A stretch of DNA of 64,000 nucleotides, from the NCBI RefSeq assembly GCF_038433155.1, contig NZ_JBCDMW010000016.1, positions 66,508 through 130,507 of the forward strand. Reading direction: 5' to 3'. Both the position numbers and the translations under genes were made by a program. Of the stretch, positions 40,005 through 48,622 are shown piece by piece (positions within the stretch are counted from its first letter, which is position 1; the number at the start of each line of letters is the position of its first letter). The notes beneath the pieces were generated by a model. That model was not told where the DNA came from. It ran no database searches and was given only the letters and a program-made list of their open reading frames with translations. Origin of the DNA: Luteococcus sp038433155 (lineage in GTDB: Bacteria > Actinomycetota > Actinomycetes > Propionibacteriales > Propionibacteriaceae).

Positions 40005-41603
40005 TCAGCCGATCCCGTAGAGGCGGGACTGGGTCTGGGTGATCTCGGTGGCCATGTCCCACTGGCGTAATTGCGAGAGGGCGGTGAGGGTCTGGGTGAG
40101 AGAGCTCACCAACTCCCGCGCTGCCTCGGCGGCGGTCTCCTGCGGGTCCTCCTGCTCCTCCCCGGGCGTCCGTTCACGGGGGAGGTCACTCTCCAGCAGC
40201 AGGCGATCCGCGGGCACCTGCTGCAGGAAGGCCCGGCCACGCTTGCGGGTGAGCAGCTGTGGGTGCACGGACAGGTGGCCGCCCAGCTTGATCAGCCGGG
40301 TCAGGTCATTGCTGGTGCCACCGAAGCGGTGGAAGACCGGCACCACATTGCGGTTGGTGGCATCCAGCTCGGTGAGCAGGTCCAGGACGTCGCCGGCGGA
40401 GCGAACCGCGTGCAGGGACACCACGTGGGGTTGGCCGGTGGAACCCTGCTCCGCGGCCTGACAGGTGTGCTCCAGCAGCTCCCGCAGCACTCGTCGTTGC
40501 AGGTCTGGCGGAGCCTGCTCCAGCCGACGGGGGCTGAAGTCCAGCCCCACCTCGCCGACGAAGCGGGTCTGCTGTACGGCTTGGGCGAAGACCGCAAGCT
40601 CCGCCTGGGCGTGATCGGCGTCCTCGATGTACCAGGGGTGGAAGCCGACCGACCACAACGGCAGGGGAGTCCCGTCTCCCAGCTCGTTCGACTGGGCGAC
40701 CAGCTCCATGAAGTCGGACGGGGCCAGCGTCTGGGCCACCAGCCGGACGTCGTCACTGGCCAGCTGCGCCAGGAAATGCCGACGAGCCCGGACGCCGGTG
40801 AGGAAGTCGAAGTGGTGGTGGCTGTCCAGCAGGGTGACCGGCTGCTCCGGCGTGCGGTGGACGAGGTGCGGGGGCGCGGGCATGGGGGCCAGACCGGCCA
40901 GGCGTCGGATCGCCAGCCCGGCCAGCATCTGGCCCATCACCGGTGGCATGTAGCTCATCGAACCCAACGTCTCGCTCTTGGACCAACCCCCGCTGGAGTC
41001 GACGGCCACCGGCAACTCCCGGGAGGACAGCACCTCCAGCCCGGCGATGCCGCGGCGACGGCATTCCCGTCGGATCACCCGGGACAGGGGGCAGGAGCGG
41101 GTCCGCTCGATGCTGGCGAATTCCAGCTGGGTTGGGTCCAGCTTGTTGGCTGCGCCCATGGAGGAGAGCAGAGGCAGTCCCCGCTCGGCGCACCACTGGG
41201 CGATCGCGAGCTTCTGGGAGATGGTGTCGATGCAGTCGATCACGTAGTCCGGGCGGGGATGGGCGTCCAGCGTGTCGGCCAGGTTCTCCGGGCTGAGGAA
41301 GACCTGCTGGGTGATGGTGCGGCAATCCGGGTTGATGTCGGCCACCATCTCACCCATCACCTCGGCCTTGACCCGCCCGACGGTGGACAGGAAGGCCAGG
41401 GCCTGACGGTTGATGTTGCTCTCCTCCACCACGTCGCGGTCCAGCAGGACCAACCCCCCGACGCCGCCGCGGGCCAGGGCCTCCGCGCAGGCGGAGCCCA
41501 CTCCGCCCAGACCGAGCACCATAACCGTGGAGCCCTGCAGGGCAACCAGCCCCTCGTCGCCGAGAACCAGACGTAGCCGGGCAAAGCGCTCACTGTGGGT
41601 CAC
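40005..41603 (-). CDS. TcdA-like E1 enzyme fused to TatD-like hydrolase
   Basis: A 532-residue two-domain protein. Residues ~1-250 are a ThiF/MoeB-fold enzyme of the TcdA (CsdL) type, which cyclises t6A37 of tRNA using ATP: GLGGVGSACAEALARGGVG, SNINRQALAF and DYVIDCIDTISQKLAI are visible. Residues ~265-520 are a TatD-family metallohydrolase: LLDSHHHFDFL (metal His pair), FVGEVGLDFSP (Glu), HAVRS and VFHRFGG (His), LLESDLPR (Asp). Start GTG at 41603. A TcdA-TatD fusion couples a tRNA-modifying enzyme with a nuclease-like hydrolase. Confidence 0.85.
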   Translation of the reverse strand: MTHSERFARLRLVLGDEGLVALQGSTVMVLGLGGVGSACAEALARGGVGGLVLLDRDVVEESNINRQALAFLSTVGRVKAEVMGEMVADINPDCRTITQQVFLSPENLADTLDAHPRPDYVIDCIDTISQKLAIAQWCAERGLPLLSSMGAANKLDPTQLEFASIERTRSCPLSRVIRRECRRRGIAGLEVLSSRELPVAVDSSGGWSKSETLGSMSYMPPVMGQMLAGLAIRRLAGLAPMPAPPHLVHRTPEQPVTLLDSHHHFDFLTGVRARRHFLAQLASDDVRLVAQTLAPSDFMELVAQSNELGDGTPLPLWSVGFHPWYIEDADHAQAELAVFAQAVQQTRFVGEVGLDFSPRRLEQAPPDLQRRVLRELLEHTCQAAEQGSTGQPHVVSLHAVRSAGDVLDLLTELDATNRNVVPVFHRFGGTSNDLTRLIKLGGHLSVHPQLLTRKRGRAFLQQVPADRLLLESDLPRERTPGEEQEDPQETAAEAARELVSSLTQTLTALSQLRQWDMATEITQTQSRLYGIG

Positions 41604-41658
41604 CGGGGCAATCTACCTTTTTCCGCCTGGGTGGGCGTGCAAGACTGGCGACGTGAGA

Positions 41659-42219
41659 ATGCCCAACCGCCCCAAGGCCGGCGAATTGCTGCTGGCACGG
41701 GCAGGCATGGCCGACGACTACTGGGATCAGCGGGCGATCTTCCTGCTGGACTGCGACGAGTCGGGCGCCTTGGGCGTCATTCTGAACCGCTTCTCCGAGA
41801 CCCAGCTCACCGATGTGCTGCCGCGGTGGGCCGAGCAGGTCTGCCCACCGCAGGTGCTCTTCGAGGGCGGGCCGATCTCGCCCGACGGGGCGGTCTGCGT
41901 CGCCAAGTTGGCCCATCCGCACGACGAGCCGCCGGGCTGGCGTCGGATCACCGCCGACCTGGGGCTGCTGCACCTGGACACCCCGATCGAGATCATCGAC
42001 GGCGCCTATTCGGACCTGCGGATCTTCGCCGGCTACTGCGGCTGGGATGCCGGCCAGTTGGAATCGGAGCTGGTGCGCGGCGACTGGCACCGGGTGCCGG
42101 CCCGGGACGAGGACATCTTTGGCGCCAACCCGCTGGGTCTGTGGCGCCGCGCATTGCGTCGCCAGGGCGCCGACCTGGCATGGTTCTCCACCTGGGTTGA
42201 GGATCCCAACTACAACTAG
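41659..42219 (+). CDS. YqgE/AlgH family protein
   Basis: A 186-residue protein of the UPF0301/YqgE family. It has the family segments AGELLLARAGMADDYWDQRAIFLLD, GALGVILNRFSETQLTDVLP, VLFEGGPISPDGAVCVA and RIFAGYCGWDAGQLESEL. Function is unknown. The ATG at 41659 or the GTG at 41653 may be the start. It is divergent from the TcdA-TatD gene and lies upstream of mtrAB. Confidence 0.88.
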   Translation: MPNRPKAGELLLARAGMADDYWDQRAIFLLDCDESGALGVILNRFSETQLTDVLPRWAEQVCPPQVLFEGGPISPDGAVCVAKLAHPHDEPPGWRRITADLGLLHLDTPIEIIDGAYSDLRIFAGYCGWDAGQLESELVRGDWHRVPARDEDIFGANPLGLWRRALRRQGADLAWFSTWVEDPNYN

Positions 42220-42237
42220 CGCGTGCCGCGGGATTCG

Positions 42238-42255
42238 GTTATCAAACCGTTATCA
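42238..42255 (+). promoter_or_regulatory. 11-bp-spaced GTTATCA repeats before mtrA
   Basis: GTTATCA at 42238-42244 and 42249-42255, start to start 11 bp. On the other strand this reads GATAACGGTTTGATAAC, similar to known GTAAC-N6-GTAAC MtrA sites. It suggests autoregulation by MtrA. Confidence 0.45.
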
Positions 42256-42280
42256 TTGGCGGTGGATCGCAGGAGGACCG

Positions 42281-42988
42281 ATGAGCGAGAGCAGCCAGCC
42301 CGGCAGCCGCATTCTGGTGGTGGACGACGACGCAGCGCTGGCCGAGATGCTGCAACTGGTCCTGTCCCAGGAGGGCTATGCCAGCCAGTGGTGCAGCTCC
42401 GGCGACCGTGCACTCGATGCCTTCCGGGAGTACCACCCGGACCTGGTGCTGCTGGATCTGATGCTGCCCGGCCGCGACGGGGTGGAGATCTGCCGGGACC
42501 TCCGGGCCGAGTCCGGGGTGCCAATCGTGATGCTCACCGCCAAGAGCGACACCATGGATGTCGTCGGCGGGCTGGAGGCCGGTGCCGATGACTACATCAG
42601 CAAACCCTTCAAGGCCAAGGAACTGATCGCCCGGATCCGTACCCGGCTGCGGCGGGCCGACAGCCACGGGGAGGGGGACCTGTACCGGATCGGTGACCTG
42701 GTGATCTCCACCAGCAGCCACCAGGTGCGCCGCGGGGACAAGCTGATCCAGCTCACCCCGCTGGAGTTCGACATGCTGCTCACCCTGGCGCGCAAGCCGG
42801 GGCAGGTGCTGAGCCGGGAGACGCTGATGGAGGAGGTCTGGGGCTTCCAGCACCCGGCCGACACCAGGCTGGTCAATGTGCACGTGCAGCGGTTGCGCTC
42901 CAAGGTGGAACGCGACATGGAGCACCCGGAGATCGTGGTCACCGTCCGGGGCGTCGGCTACCGGGCGGGTGCGGTCTTCGAGCCGTGA
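42281..42988 (+). CDS. mtrA: response regulator MtrA
   Basis: A 235-residue OmpR-family response regulator. The receiver (residues ~11-125) has ILVVDDDAALAEM, phospho-acceptor Asp in LVLLDLMLPGRDG (~57) and IVMLTAKSD and KPFKAKELIARI. The C-terminal winged helix (~140-232) ends VVTVRGVGYRAG. MtrA controls division, cell wall and osmotic genes in actinobacteria. AGGAGG precedes the ATG. It overlaps mtrB by 4 bp. Confidence 0.96.
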   Translation: MSESSQPGSRILVVDDDAALAEMLQLVLSQEGYASQWCSSGDRALDAFREYHPDLVLLDLMLPGRDGVEICRDLRAESGVPIVMLTAKSDTMDVVGGLEAGADDYISKPFKAKELIARIRTRLRRADSHGEGDLYRIGDLVISTSSHQVRRGDKLIQLTPLEFDMLLTLARKPGQVLSRETLMEEVWGFQHPADTRLVNVHVQRLRSKVERDMEHPEIVVTVRGVGYRAGAVFEP

Positions 42989-44535
42989 GTGAGCGTCCCG
43001 GGTGGCGCAATCCGGGGGAGATGGTCAACCGGCTGTGGTGGTCATCCCTGCCCCTGCGCGTGATTGCGCTCACGCTCACCGGCTCGGTGCTGGTGCTGCT
43101 GCTGGGCAGCCTCTTCCTGATGCGCCAGGCCACCGAGGGGGTGCTGGCGGGCAAACGCCAGTCGGCCGTCGCCCAGGCCACCGTCGCACTGGACCGGATG
43201 CAGAGCCAACTCCGCTCCGGGGACCTGCCGCGATCATCCCTGTACGAGCGGCTCAACCAGCTGGCCGACGAAGCCGGTGGCCAGCCCAGCCAGTACCAGG
43301 TGGTGATCCAGGGGCCGGTCTCCCGCTTCGTCTCGCCGGCCATCACCGAGCGCAGCGTTCCGGAGAGACTGGCCATCCAGGTGGCCGCCGACGACGGGAT
43401 GTACGCCACCCCAACCTTGGTGGATTGGGCCGACCCGGACCGGGAGGACGAGCCCGGGCTCGCAGTGGGCGCCACGCTGCAGGCACCATCAGGTGCCGAG
43501 ACCTACCCGGTCTACTTCATCTTTCCCCAGACGCATGAGGCGCAGACCATCCAGCTGCTTCAGCGGGCCGTGGCGTCCACCGGGGCGCTGCTCCTGGCGG
43601 CCCTGGCCGGGATCGCCTGGCTGGTGGCCCGGCAGGTGGTGGCGCCCATCCGGGAAGCCTCCATTGCGGCCTCCCGGATCGCGTCGGGACACTTCGAGGA
43701 GCGGATGCGGGTGCGCGGCACCGACGACCTGGCCAGCCTGGGCAGTTCCATGAACGACATGGCGGCCACCCTGACCAGCCAGATCCAACGGCTGGAGGGA
43801 CTCTCCCGGGTGCAGCAGCGCTTCGTCTCCGACGTCTCCCACGAGCTGCGCACGCCGCTGACCACGGTCCGGATGGCCGCCGACCTGCTCTACGAGGGCC
43901 GTGACGGGCTGGACCCCTTCGCCGCCCGCAGCACCGAACTGATGCAGGATGAGCTGGGCCGCTTCGAGGCCCTGCTGTCCGACCTGCTGGAGATCAGCCG
44001 ATTTGACGCCGGCGCGGCGGTGCTCAGCCTGGAGGAGCACGACCTGGTGGACCTGGCCCGACGCGAGGTGCTGGCCCTGCAACCCCTGGCCGAGCAGCAG
44101 GGCTGTGTGGTCCGGCTGCGCGGCGAGCGTCAGGCCCTGGCGCCGATGGATGCCCGTCGCATCACCCGGATCATCCGCAACCTGGTCACCAATGCCATCG
44201 AGCACGGGGAGGGGCAGCCGGTGGTGGTCACCATCGGTGCCGACGCGCAGGCCGTTGCGCTGACCGTGCGGGACAAGGGCGTGGGTTTTGCGCCGCACCT
44301 GGCCGAGCAGGTCTTCCACCGCTTCTGGCGGGCCGACCCCAGCCGCACCCGTAGCGTGGGCGGGTCCGGGCTGGGGCTGGCGATCTCCCTGGAGGATGCC
44401 AGCCTGCACCACGGGTGGCTCAAGGCCTGGGGTCGGCCGGGCAAGGGCGCCCAGTTCCTGCTGGTGCTGCCCCGGGACCCCGAGGTGGCGTTGACCGGCA
44501 GTCCACTGCCGCTGGTGCCGCGGGAGCCACGATGA
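42985..44535 (+). CDS. mtrB: sensor histidine kinase MtrB
   Basis: A 516-residue membrane histidine kinase partner of MtrA. Transmembrane helices lie near residues 25-50 and 190-215 with an extracellular sensor between; then a HAMP region, HisKA box DVSHELRTPLTTVRMAADLL with phospho-His (~290), and the HATPase domain (NLVTNAIEHGEGQP, GVGFAPHLAEQVFHRFWRAD, GGSGLGLAIS). GTG start overlapping the mtrA stop. The next gene lpqB encodes its accessory lipoprotein. Confidence 0.96.
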   Translation: MSERPGWRNPGEMVNRLWWSSLPLRVIALTLTGSVLVLLLGSLFLMRQATEGVLAGKRQSAVAQATVALDRMQSQLRSGDLPRSSLYERLNQLADEAGGQPSQYQVVIQGPVSRFVSPAITERSVPERLAIQVAADDGMYATPTLVDWADPDREDEPGLAVGATLQAPSGAETYPVYFIFPQTHEAQTIQLLQRAVASTGALLLAALAGIAWLVARQVVAPIREASIAASRIASGHFEERMRVRGTDDLASLGSSMNDMAATLTSQIQRLEGLSRVQQRFVSDVSHELRTPLTTVRMAADLLYEGRDGLDPFAARSTELMQDELGRFEALLSDLLEISRFDAGAAVLSLEEHDLVDLARREVLALQPLAEQQGCVVRLRGERQALAPMDARRITRIIRNLVTNAIEHGEGQPVVVTIGADAQAVALTVRDKGVGFAPHLAEQVFHRFWRADPSRTRSVGGSGLGLAISLEDASLHHGWLKAWGRPGKGAQFLLVLPRDPEVALTGSPLPLVPREPR

Positions 44536-46253
44536 GGCGGGCGGGCCGGCTGTCCCTGGCGATGGCGTGCGTCGTCACCTTGGCCGCCTGCTCCGGCGTG
44601 CCCACCTCCGGCGACGTCGTGAAGGTCAGCCCGGCCAGCAGGGCGAGGGTGGAGCGGGGCGTGCAGGTGCATCCGGTCGCGCCGCAACCGGGTGCCTCTC
44701 CGGACGTCGTGCTGGCCGGCTTCCTGGATGCGATGGCCTCCCTGGAGCCCGGTTTCGAGGTGGCCCGGCAGTACCTGACGCCGCAGGCCGCCAGCCGGTG
44801 GGATCCGCAGGCCGGGGTGACCGTCTTCGACGGGGACACCCGCAGCAGTCTGCCCGGCAGCACTGCCGCCGGGTTGCAGGCGCGGGTGGTGGGGACCCTG
44901 GACGAGGGTGGTCACTACACCCCGGCGCGCGGCCGGATGCTGCGGCAGAGCTTCACCATGGAACAGGTGGACGGGCAGTGGCGGATCAACAATCCGCCGG
45001 CCGGCCTGCTGGTCAGCCAATACACCTTGCTGCACCGGTTCACGCCCACCACCGTGTGGTTCTTCGCCCGGGGCAGCCAGACCCTGGTCCCGGAACGGGT
45101 CTGGTTGGCTCGCAATCCCGCCAGCCCGGCCGATGTGGTGCAGGCGCTGTTGCGGGGGCCGTCGGGATGGCTGGCGCCGACGGTCGCCAGCGCGCTGCCT
45201 GTGGGCACCAAGCTGGGGATGCCGGCCGTTGCAGTGGACGACGGGGTGGCGGAGGTGCCGCTGGAGCGGGCGGTGGCCAACCTGCCCGAGCCGGAGCGCA
45301 GCCGGGCACTGACCCAGATTGCTTGGACCCTGCAGCCCTTCGCCGAGATTCGTCGGATCCGGGTGGTGGTGGACGGTCAACCGTGGGGAAGTGAGGTCAA
45401 TCTGGACCAGCTGCCCGGCGGTTCCGGGTTGCCCGCCGCCTCCCAGGAGGACCCGCTGGCGGTGATCGGCCAGGCAGTCGGCCGGCTGGACATGGATGGC
45501 GTGTTCACGCCCCTGTCCGGAGTGCTGGGAACGGGGGCCGGAATCGGCCGCCCTGGGCGGATCGCTGCCGCGTCCCAACCGGAACCCGGGGTGGTGGCCG
45601 TGGTCAATCGTGAGGGCAACCGGCTGGTCACGGCCGTGCCCGGGCAGGCGAAGGCCCGGACCAGGCTGTCCGCCCCCGGCCTGGGTCGGCCGGTCATGAC
45701 CGCCACCGGTGAGTTGTGGGTGGCCACCGGCGGCGACGGTGCACGAGCGATCCACCGGGCCACCCGCGACGGCGCAGCTGCCTCGGTGCACATTCCCGAA
45801 CTGGCCGGCGGCACCGTGCGGAATTTCGCGGTCTCGCCCGACCAGACCAGACTCGCGCTGGTGCTGGAGCGGCAGGGTCGGACCGAGCTGGGGCTGATGC
45901 GGATCCACGAGCAGACCATCGACGGCTATCGACGGCTCCCGTTGCAGGTCTCCCAGCTGGAGCTGGCGCAGGTGGTCGACGTCGGCTGGACCGGCCAGGA
46001 GGAACTGATGGTGCTGGCCGCCCAACACGTCGGTGCCCGGGCCAGCGGTTACCTGGTGAGCATTGACGGGGCGCAGGTGGATCCTGTTGGTCCGGTAGGG
46101 GACAGCGAGCTGGTGGAACTCATGACCCGGCCCCAGGCGCAGACCGCGGTGGCCCTGTTGCGCACCGCGGAGGGGGATGTGTTGCGCTACGACTCGCCCT
46201 GGCGTTGGCGCGGCCTGCCGCGTCGGGTAGCCGCTCTGACCATGGGGTCCTGA
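44532..46253 (+). CDS. lpqB: lipoprotein LpqB
   Basis: A 573-residue lipoprotein that modulates MtrB. A short signal peptide with lipobox VTLAACSG puts the lipidated Cys near residue 19. It is followed by an N-terminal GerMN-type domain (~200-320) and a C-terminal beta-propeller (~330-570; ELWVATGGDGARAIHRAT, FAVSPDQTRLALVLE). It overlaps the mtrB stop (ATGA), completing the conserved mtrA-mtrB-lpqB operon. Confidence 0.95.
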   Translation: MRRAGRLSLAMACVVTLAACSGVPTSGDVVKVSPASRARVERGVQVHPVAPQPGASPDVVLAGFLDAMASLEPGFEVARQYLTPQAASRWDPQAGVTVFDGDTRSSLPGSTAAGLQARVVGTLDEGGHYTPARGRMLRQSFTMEQVDGQWRINNPPAGLLVSQYTLLHRFTPTTVWFFARGSQTLVPERVWLARNPASPADVVQALLRGPSGWLAPTVASALPVGTKLGMPAVAVDDGVAEVPLERAVANLPEPERSRALTQIAWTLQPFAEIRRIRVVVDGQPWGSEVNLDQLPGGSGLPAASQEDPLAVIGQAVGRLDMDGVFTPLSGVLGTGAGIGRPGRIAAASQPEPGVVAVVNREGNRLVTAVPGQAKARTRLSAPGLGRPVMTATGELWVATGGDGARAIHRATRDGAAASVHIPELAGGTVRNFAVSPDQTRLALVLERQGRTELGLMRIHEQTIDGYRRLPLQVSQLELAQVVDVGWTGQEELMVLAAQHVGARASGYLVSIDGAQVDPVGPVGDSELVELMTRPQAQTAVALLRTAEGDVLRYDSPWRWRGLPRRVAALTMGS

Positions 46254-46301
46254 GCAGGAGGTTCTGGCCGCCTGACTTGCCACAATCCGATTCCTGAGAG
46301 G

Positions 46302-46339
46302 TTGTCCACCATTTTCGCGCGGCCGAGGAATTGTCCACA
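46302..46339 (+). promoter_or_regulatory. pair of DnaA-box-like sequences before comF
   Basis: TTGTCCACC (46302-46310) and TTGTCCACA (46331-46339), 29 bp apart. The second is a perfect actinobacterial-type DnaA box. They lie 50-90 bp upstream of the comF start. Confidence 0.45.
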
Positions 46340-46390
46340 GGGTGCCGGGGGCTGCTTGGCCGCGGCTCGATGGCGGCCAAGACTGGGGCC

Positions 46391-47134
46391 ATGACCATGA
46401 CCCCATTCCTACGACGAGTGCTGGATGCCCTGTTCGACCTGTTGTTGGGCGCCTGTTGCCCCGGTTGCCAACGCGCCGGGCTGGGGTTGTGTGCCACCTG
46501 CCGCGCCGGTCTGCCCGTCGTCGGCGGGCCGATGCGGGACACGCCGGCCCTGGGTCCGGCGCTGGTGGGGCGGGTCTACTGCGCCGGTCGTTATGCCGGG
46601 CCGTTGAGGGAGATGCTCAGCGCCCACAAGGACCGCGGGGCGTGGACCCTGACCGGGGTGCTGGCCGGGCAGTTGTGGCTGGCTGTGGAGGCGCTCCTGC
46701 AGGACCTGTTGCCCCGGGCCTCGCCCGCCACGATGGTGGCCCTGGTGCCAATCCCGTCCAGCCCCAGAAGTGTGCGCGAGCGGGGTTTTGACCACGCGAC
46801 GGCGTTGGTGCGCGGCGTGGTGCGCCGGCGCCGTGGCTCGCCGGAGGCCGGTGGGCCGACGCTGGTGGTGGTGCCCGCCCTGCGTCGGGTCCATCGGGTG
46901 GCGGACCAGTCCGCGCTGGGCCGGGAACAACGGGTGCGCAATCAGCGCGGCAGCATGCGTGCCCGGCCACCCCGAGGGGTCCGGCTGGCGGTGCTGTGCG
47001 ACGACATCTGCACCACGGGGGCCAGCCTCACCGAGGGGGAACGGGCCTTGCGGGCGGCCGGCTGGACGGTCCTGGGAGCGGCCGTCGTGGCCCACCCGCA
47101 AAGATTTTTCACGGAACCGTTGAAACGGGTCTGA
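46391..47134 (+). CDS. comF: ComF-family phosphoribosyltransferase-like protein
   Basis: A 247-residue ComF homologue. The N-terminal zinc finger is visible (CCPGCQRAGLGLCATCRAGL), and the C-terminal phosphoribosyltransferase domain has the PRPP loop LCDDICTTGASL near residue 205. ComF takes part in DNA uptake in naturally competent bacteria; many actinobacteria keep the gene without known competence. Two ATGs (46391 and 46397) can start it. Confidence 0.88.
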   Translation: MTMTPFLRRVLDALFDLLLGACCPGCQRAGLGLCATCRAGLPVVGGPMRDTPALGPALVGRVYCAGRYAGPLREMLSAHKDRGAWTLTGVLAGQLWLAVEALLQDLLPRASPATMVALVPIPSSPRSVRERGFDHATALVRGVVRRRRGSPEAGGPTLVVVPALRRVHRVADQSALGREQRVRNQRGSMRARPPRGVRLAVLCDDICTTGASLTEGERALRAAGWTVLGAAVVAHPQRFFTEPLKRV

Positions 47135-47147
47135 TAAGCGGTAACGT
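47120..47147 (+). promoter_or_regulatory. promoter of the hpf leader region
   Basis: TTGAAA (47120-47125) and TAACGT (47142-47147) with 16-bp spacer. The predicted start of transcription, about 47154, is next to the ATG of the short leader frame. Confidence 0.45.
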
Positions 47148-47154
47148 TTGGTTA

Positions 47155-47238
47155 TGGCACGACGTGCAAGCCTCCGGAAGACGCTTCTTGGGGCCCTTGC
47201 GGGTCGTGCCGTGCTCATTGTCACGGCCGACGGGTAAC
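47155..47238 (+). CDS. 27-codon leader frame, probably leaderless
   Basis: A short frame beginning MARRASLRKTLLGALAG and ending at the TAA in the loop of the 47225-47246 hairpin. It has no ribosome site but starts at the predicted transcript 5' end. The same DNA can also fold (GGCACGAC 47156-47163 with GTCGTGCC 47203-47210, inner GCAAG/CTTGC), so it may act as an RNA rather than a gene. Confidence 0.35.
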
Positions 47239-47246
47239 CGTCGGCC
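47225..47246 (+). promoter_or_regulatory. 9-bp hairpin in the hpf 5' leader
   Basis: GGCCGACGG, loop GTAA, CCGTCGGCC, ending 20 nt before the hpf start and just upstream of its GAGGAGG ribosome site. Possible terminator or translation control. Confidence 0.6.
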
Positions 47247-47266
47247 CATGATCGAGGAGGATCACC

Positions 47267-47863
47267 ATGGACATCGTCGTCACCGGGCGCCACTGCACCG
47301 TCACGGACGCCGTACGCGAACAGGTCACCGATCGGTTGGCCACCGTCGAGCGGCTGCGGGATCGGGTGATCCGCGCCGAGGTCGAGTTCACCGCCGAGGA
47401 GTCCAAGGGCAACCCCCACGACAACATGCTGTGTGAGATCACCCTGCGCAGCAAGGGCCCCGTGATCCGGGCCGAGGCCCATGCCGAGGACAAGATGGTC
47501 GCCTTCGAGAAGGCGATGGACAGGCTGAAGACCCAGCTGCGCAAGGCTTCCGACCGGCGCAAGAGCCACCGCGGGCTGCGCGCCGCCCAGGTGGTCTCCG
47601 AGATGGCGCCGGCGCCCGTGGTGGAGGAGGACGTCCCCACCAAGCACACCGTCGCCGGGATGGAGGTCACCGGGGACGGGCCCCTGGTGGTCCGGGAGAA
47701 GGAGTTCAGCTCCGCGCCGCTCACCCTCGCCCAGGCCCTGGACGAGATGGAGCTGGTGGGGCATGACTTCTTCCTCTACGTCGACGCGGAATCCGAGCTG
47801 CCCAGCGTCGTCTACCGCCGCAAGGGCTATGACTACGGCGTGATCCACCTCAGCAAGGCCTGA
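47267..47863 (+). CDS. hpf: ribosome hibernation promoting factor, long form
   Basis: A 198-residue long HPF that dimerises and silences ribosomes in stationary phase. The N-terminal S30AE domain (~1-105; DIVVTGRHCTVTDAVREQVTDRLATVERL) is followed by a linker and the C-terminal dimerisation domain (~140-198; ALDEMELVGHDFFLYVDAES...VVYRRKGYDYGVIHL). Strong GAGGAGG ribosome site. The leader of at least 110 nt is structured, which suggests post-transcriptional control. Confidence 0.95.
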   Translation: MDIVVTGRHCTVTDAVREQVTDRLATVERLRDRVIRAEVEFTAEESKGNPHDNMLCEITLRSKGPVIRAEAHAEDKMVAFEKAMDRLKTQLRKASDRRKSHRGLRAAQVVSEMAPAPVVEEDVPTKHTVAGMEVTGDGPLVVREKEFSSAPLTLAQALDEMELVGHDFFLYVDAESELPSVVYRRKGYDYGVIHLSKA

Positions 47864-47867
47864 GGCC

Positions 47868-48566
47868 TCACGCGCCGTCGACCACCTGGCTGACGAAGCC
47901 CTCCGCGATGCTGCGGCAGGCGGGTTCGGTCAGGTGGTCGACGGCTTTCATCCGGTCCAGCATGGTGGTGGCCTTCGACTTGTGTTCGCTGGCCCACCAG
48001 TACTGGATCAGTTCGGGCGAGGCCTCGGGGTGGAACTGCACTCCGACGGCCGAACCCAGCCGGAAGGCCTGATTGGGGTAGGTCTGGCTGCGGGCCAACT
48101 CGGTGGCTCCTTCGGGCAGCGCGCTGACCGCATCGTGATGACTCATGGGCACGGGCGCACCGCTGCGGGCGATGGCGGCAAGTACCGGATCCTCGGCCGC
48201 GCCGGCCAACCATTCCAGCTCCACGGGGCCGTCCTCGGGGCCACGCTCATCCGCGACGCTGACCTGGCCCCCCAAGGCTTCTGCGAGCAGTTGGTGACCC
48301 AGGCAGATGCCCAGGATGGGCAGGTCGATGGCATGGGCGTCGGCAATCAGGTCCTTCACCTGGCCAATCCACGGCACGTCGTCGTGGGCACTCATTCGTC
48401 CGCCCAGCACCACCAACCCATCGCCGATGGTCTCCAGGTTGGGCACGTCCTTGGTCGCCAGGTCGATCACCGTCAGCCGGAGGCCCTGCCGCAACCACGC
48501 GTCGAAGCGCTCCAGCGGGACATCGGCTTCGGGCTGCAGGACGGTGATGCGGGGTTTCTTGGCCAT
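47868..48566 (-). CDS. class I glutamine amidotransferase domain protein
   Basis: A 232-residue stand-alone GATase1 protein (GMP synthase-like). The nucleophile Cys is in ILGICLGHQLLAEALGG (~95) and the catalytic His/Glu in VGVQFHPEASPE (~190). Family members include gamma-glutamyl hydrolases and amidotransferases for unknown acceptors; no partner gene is adjacent. The ATG at 48564-48566 is chosen; ATG 48572 is two codons earlier. It is convergent with hpf (4 bp apart). Confidence 0.88.
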   Translation of the reverse strand: MAKKPRITVLQPEADVPLERFDAWLRQGLRLTVIDLATKDVPNLETIGDGLVVLGGRMSAHDDVPWIGQVKDLIADAHAIDLPILGICLGHQLLAEALGGQVSVADERGPEDGPVELEWLAGAAEDPVLAAIARSGAPVPMSHHDAVSALPEGATELARSQTYPNQAFRLGSAVGVQFHPEASPELIQYWWASEHKSKATTMLDRMKAVDHLTEPACRSIAEGFVSQVVDGA

Positions 48567-48622
48567 GCCCATGAGGGTAGTGGACCTCTCGTGGGCTCCC
48601 CATTCCGCCGGCGCCGAAGAAT

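Noticed and set aside
39742..40062. A real 106-codon gene containing the YoeB-like segment
   Set aside because: The frame runs through the terminator hairpin and att repeat, the YoeB similarity covers only ~20 residues, and the neighbouring conserved part is in another frame.
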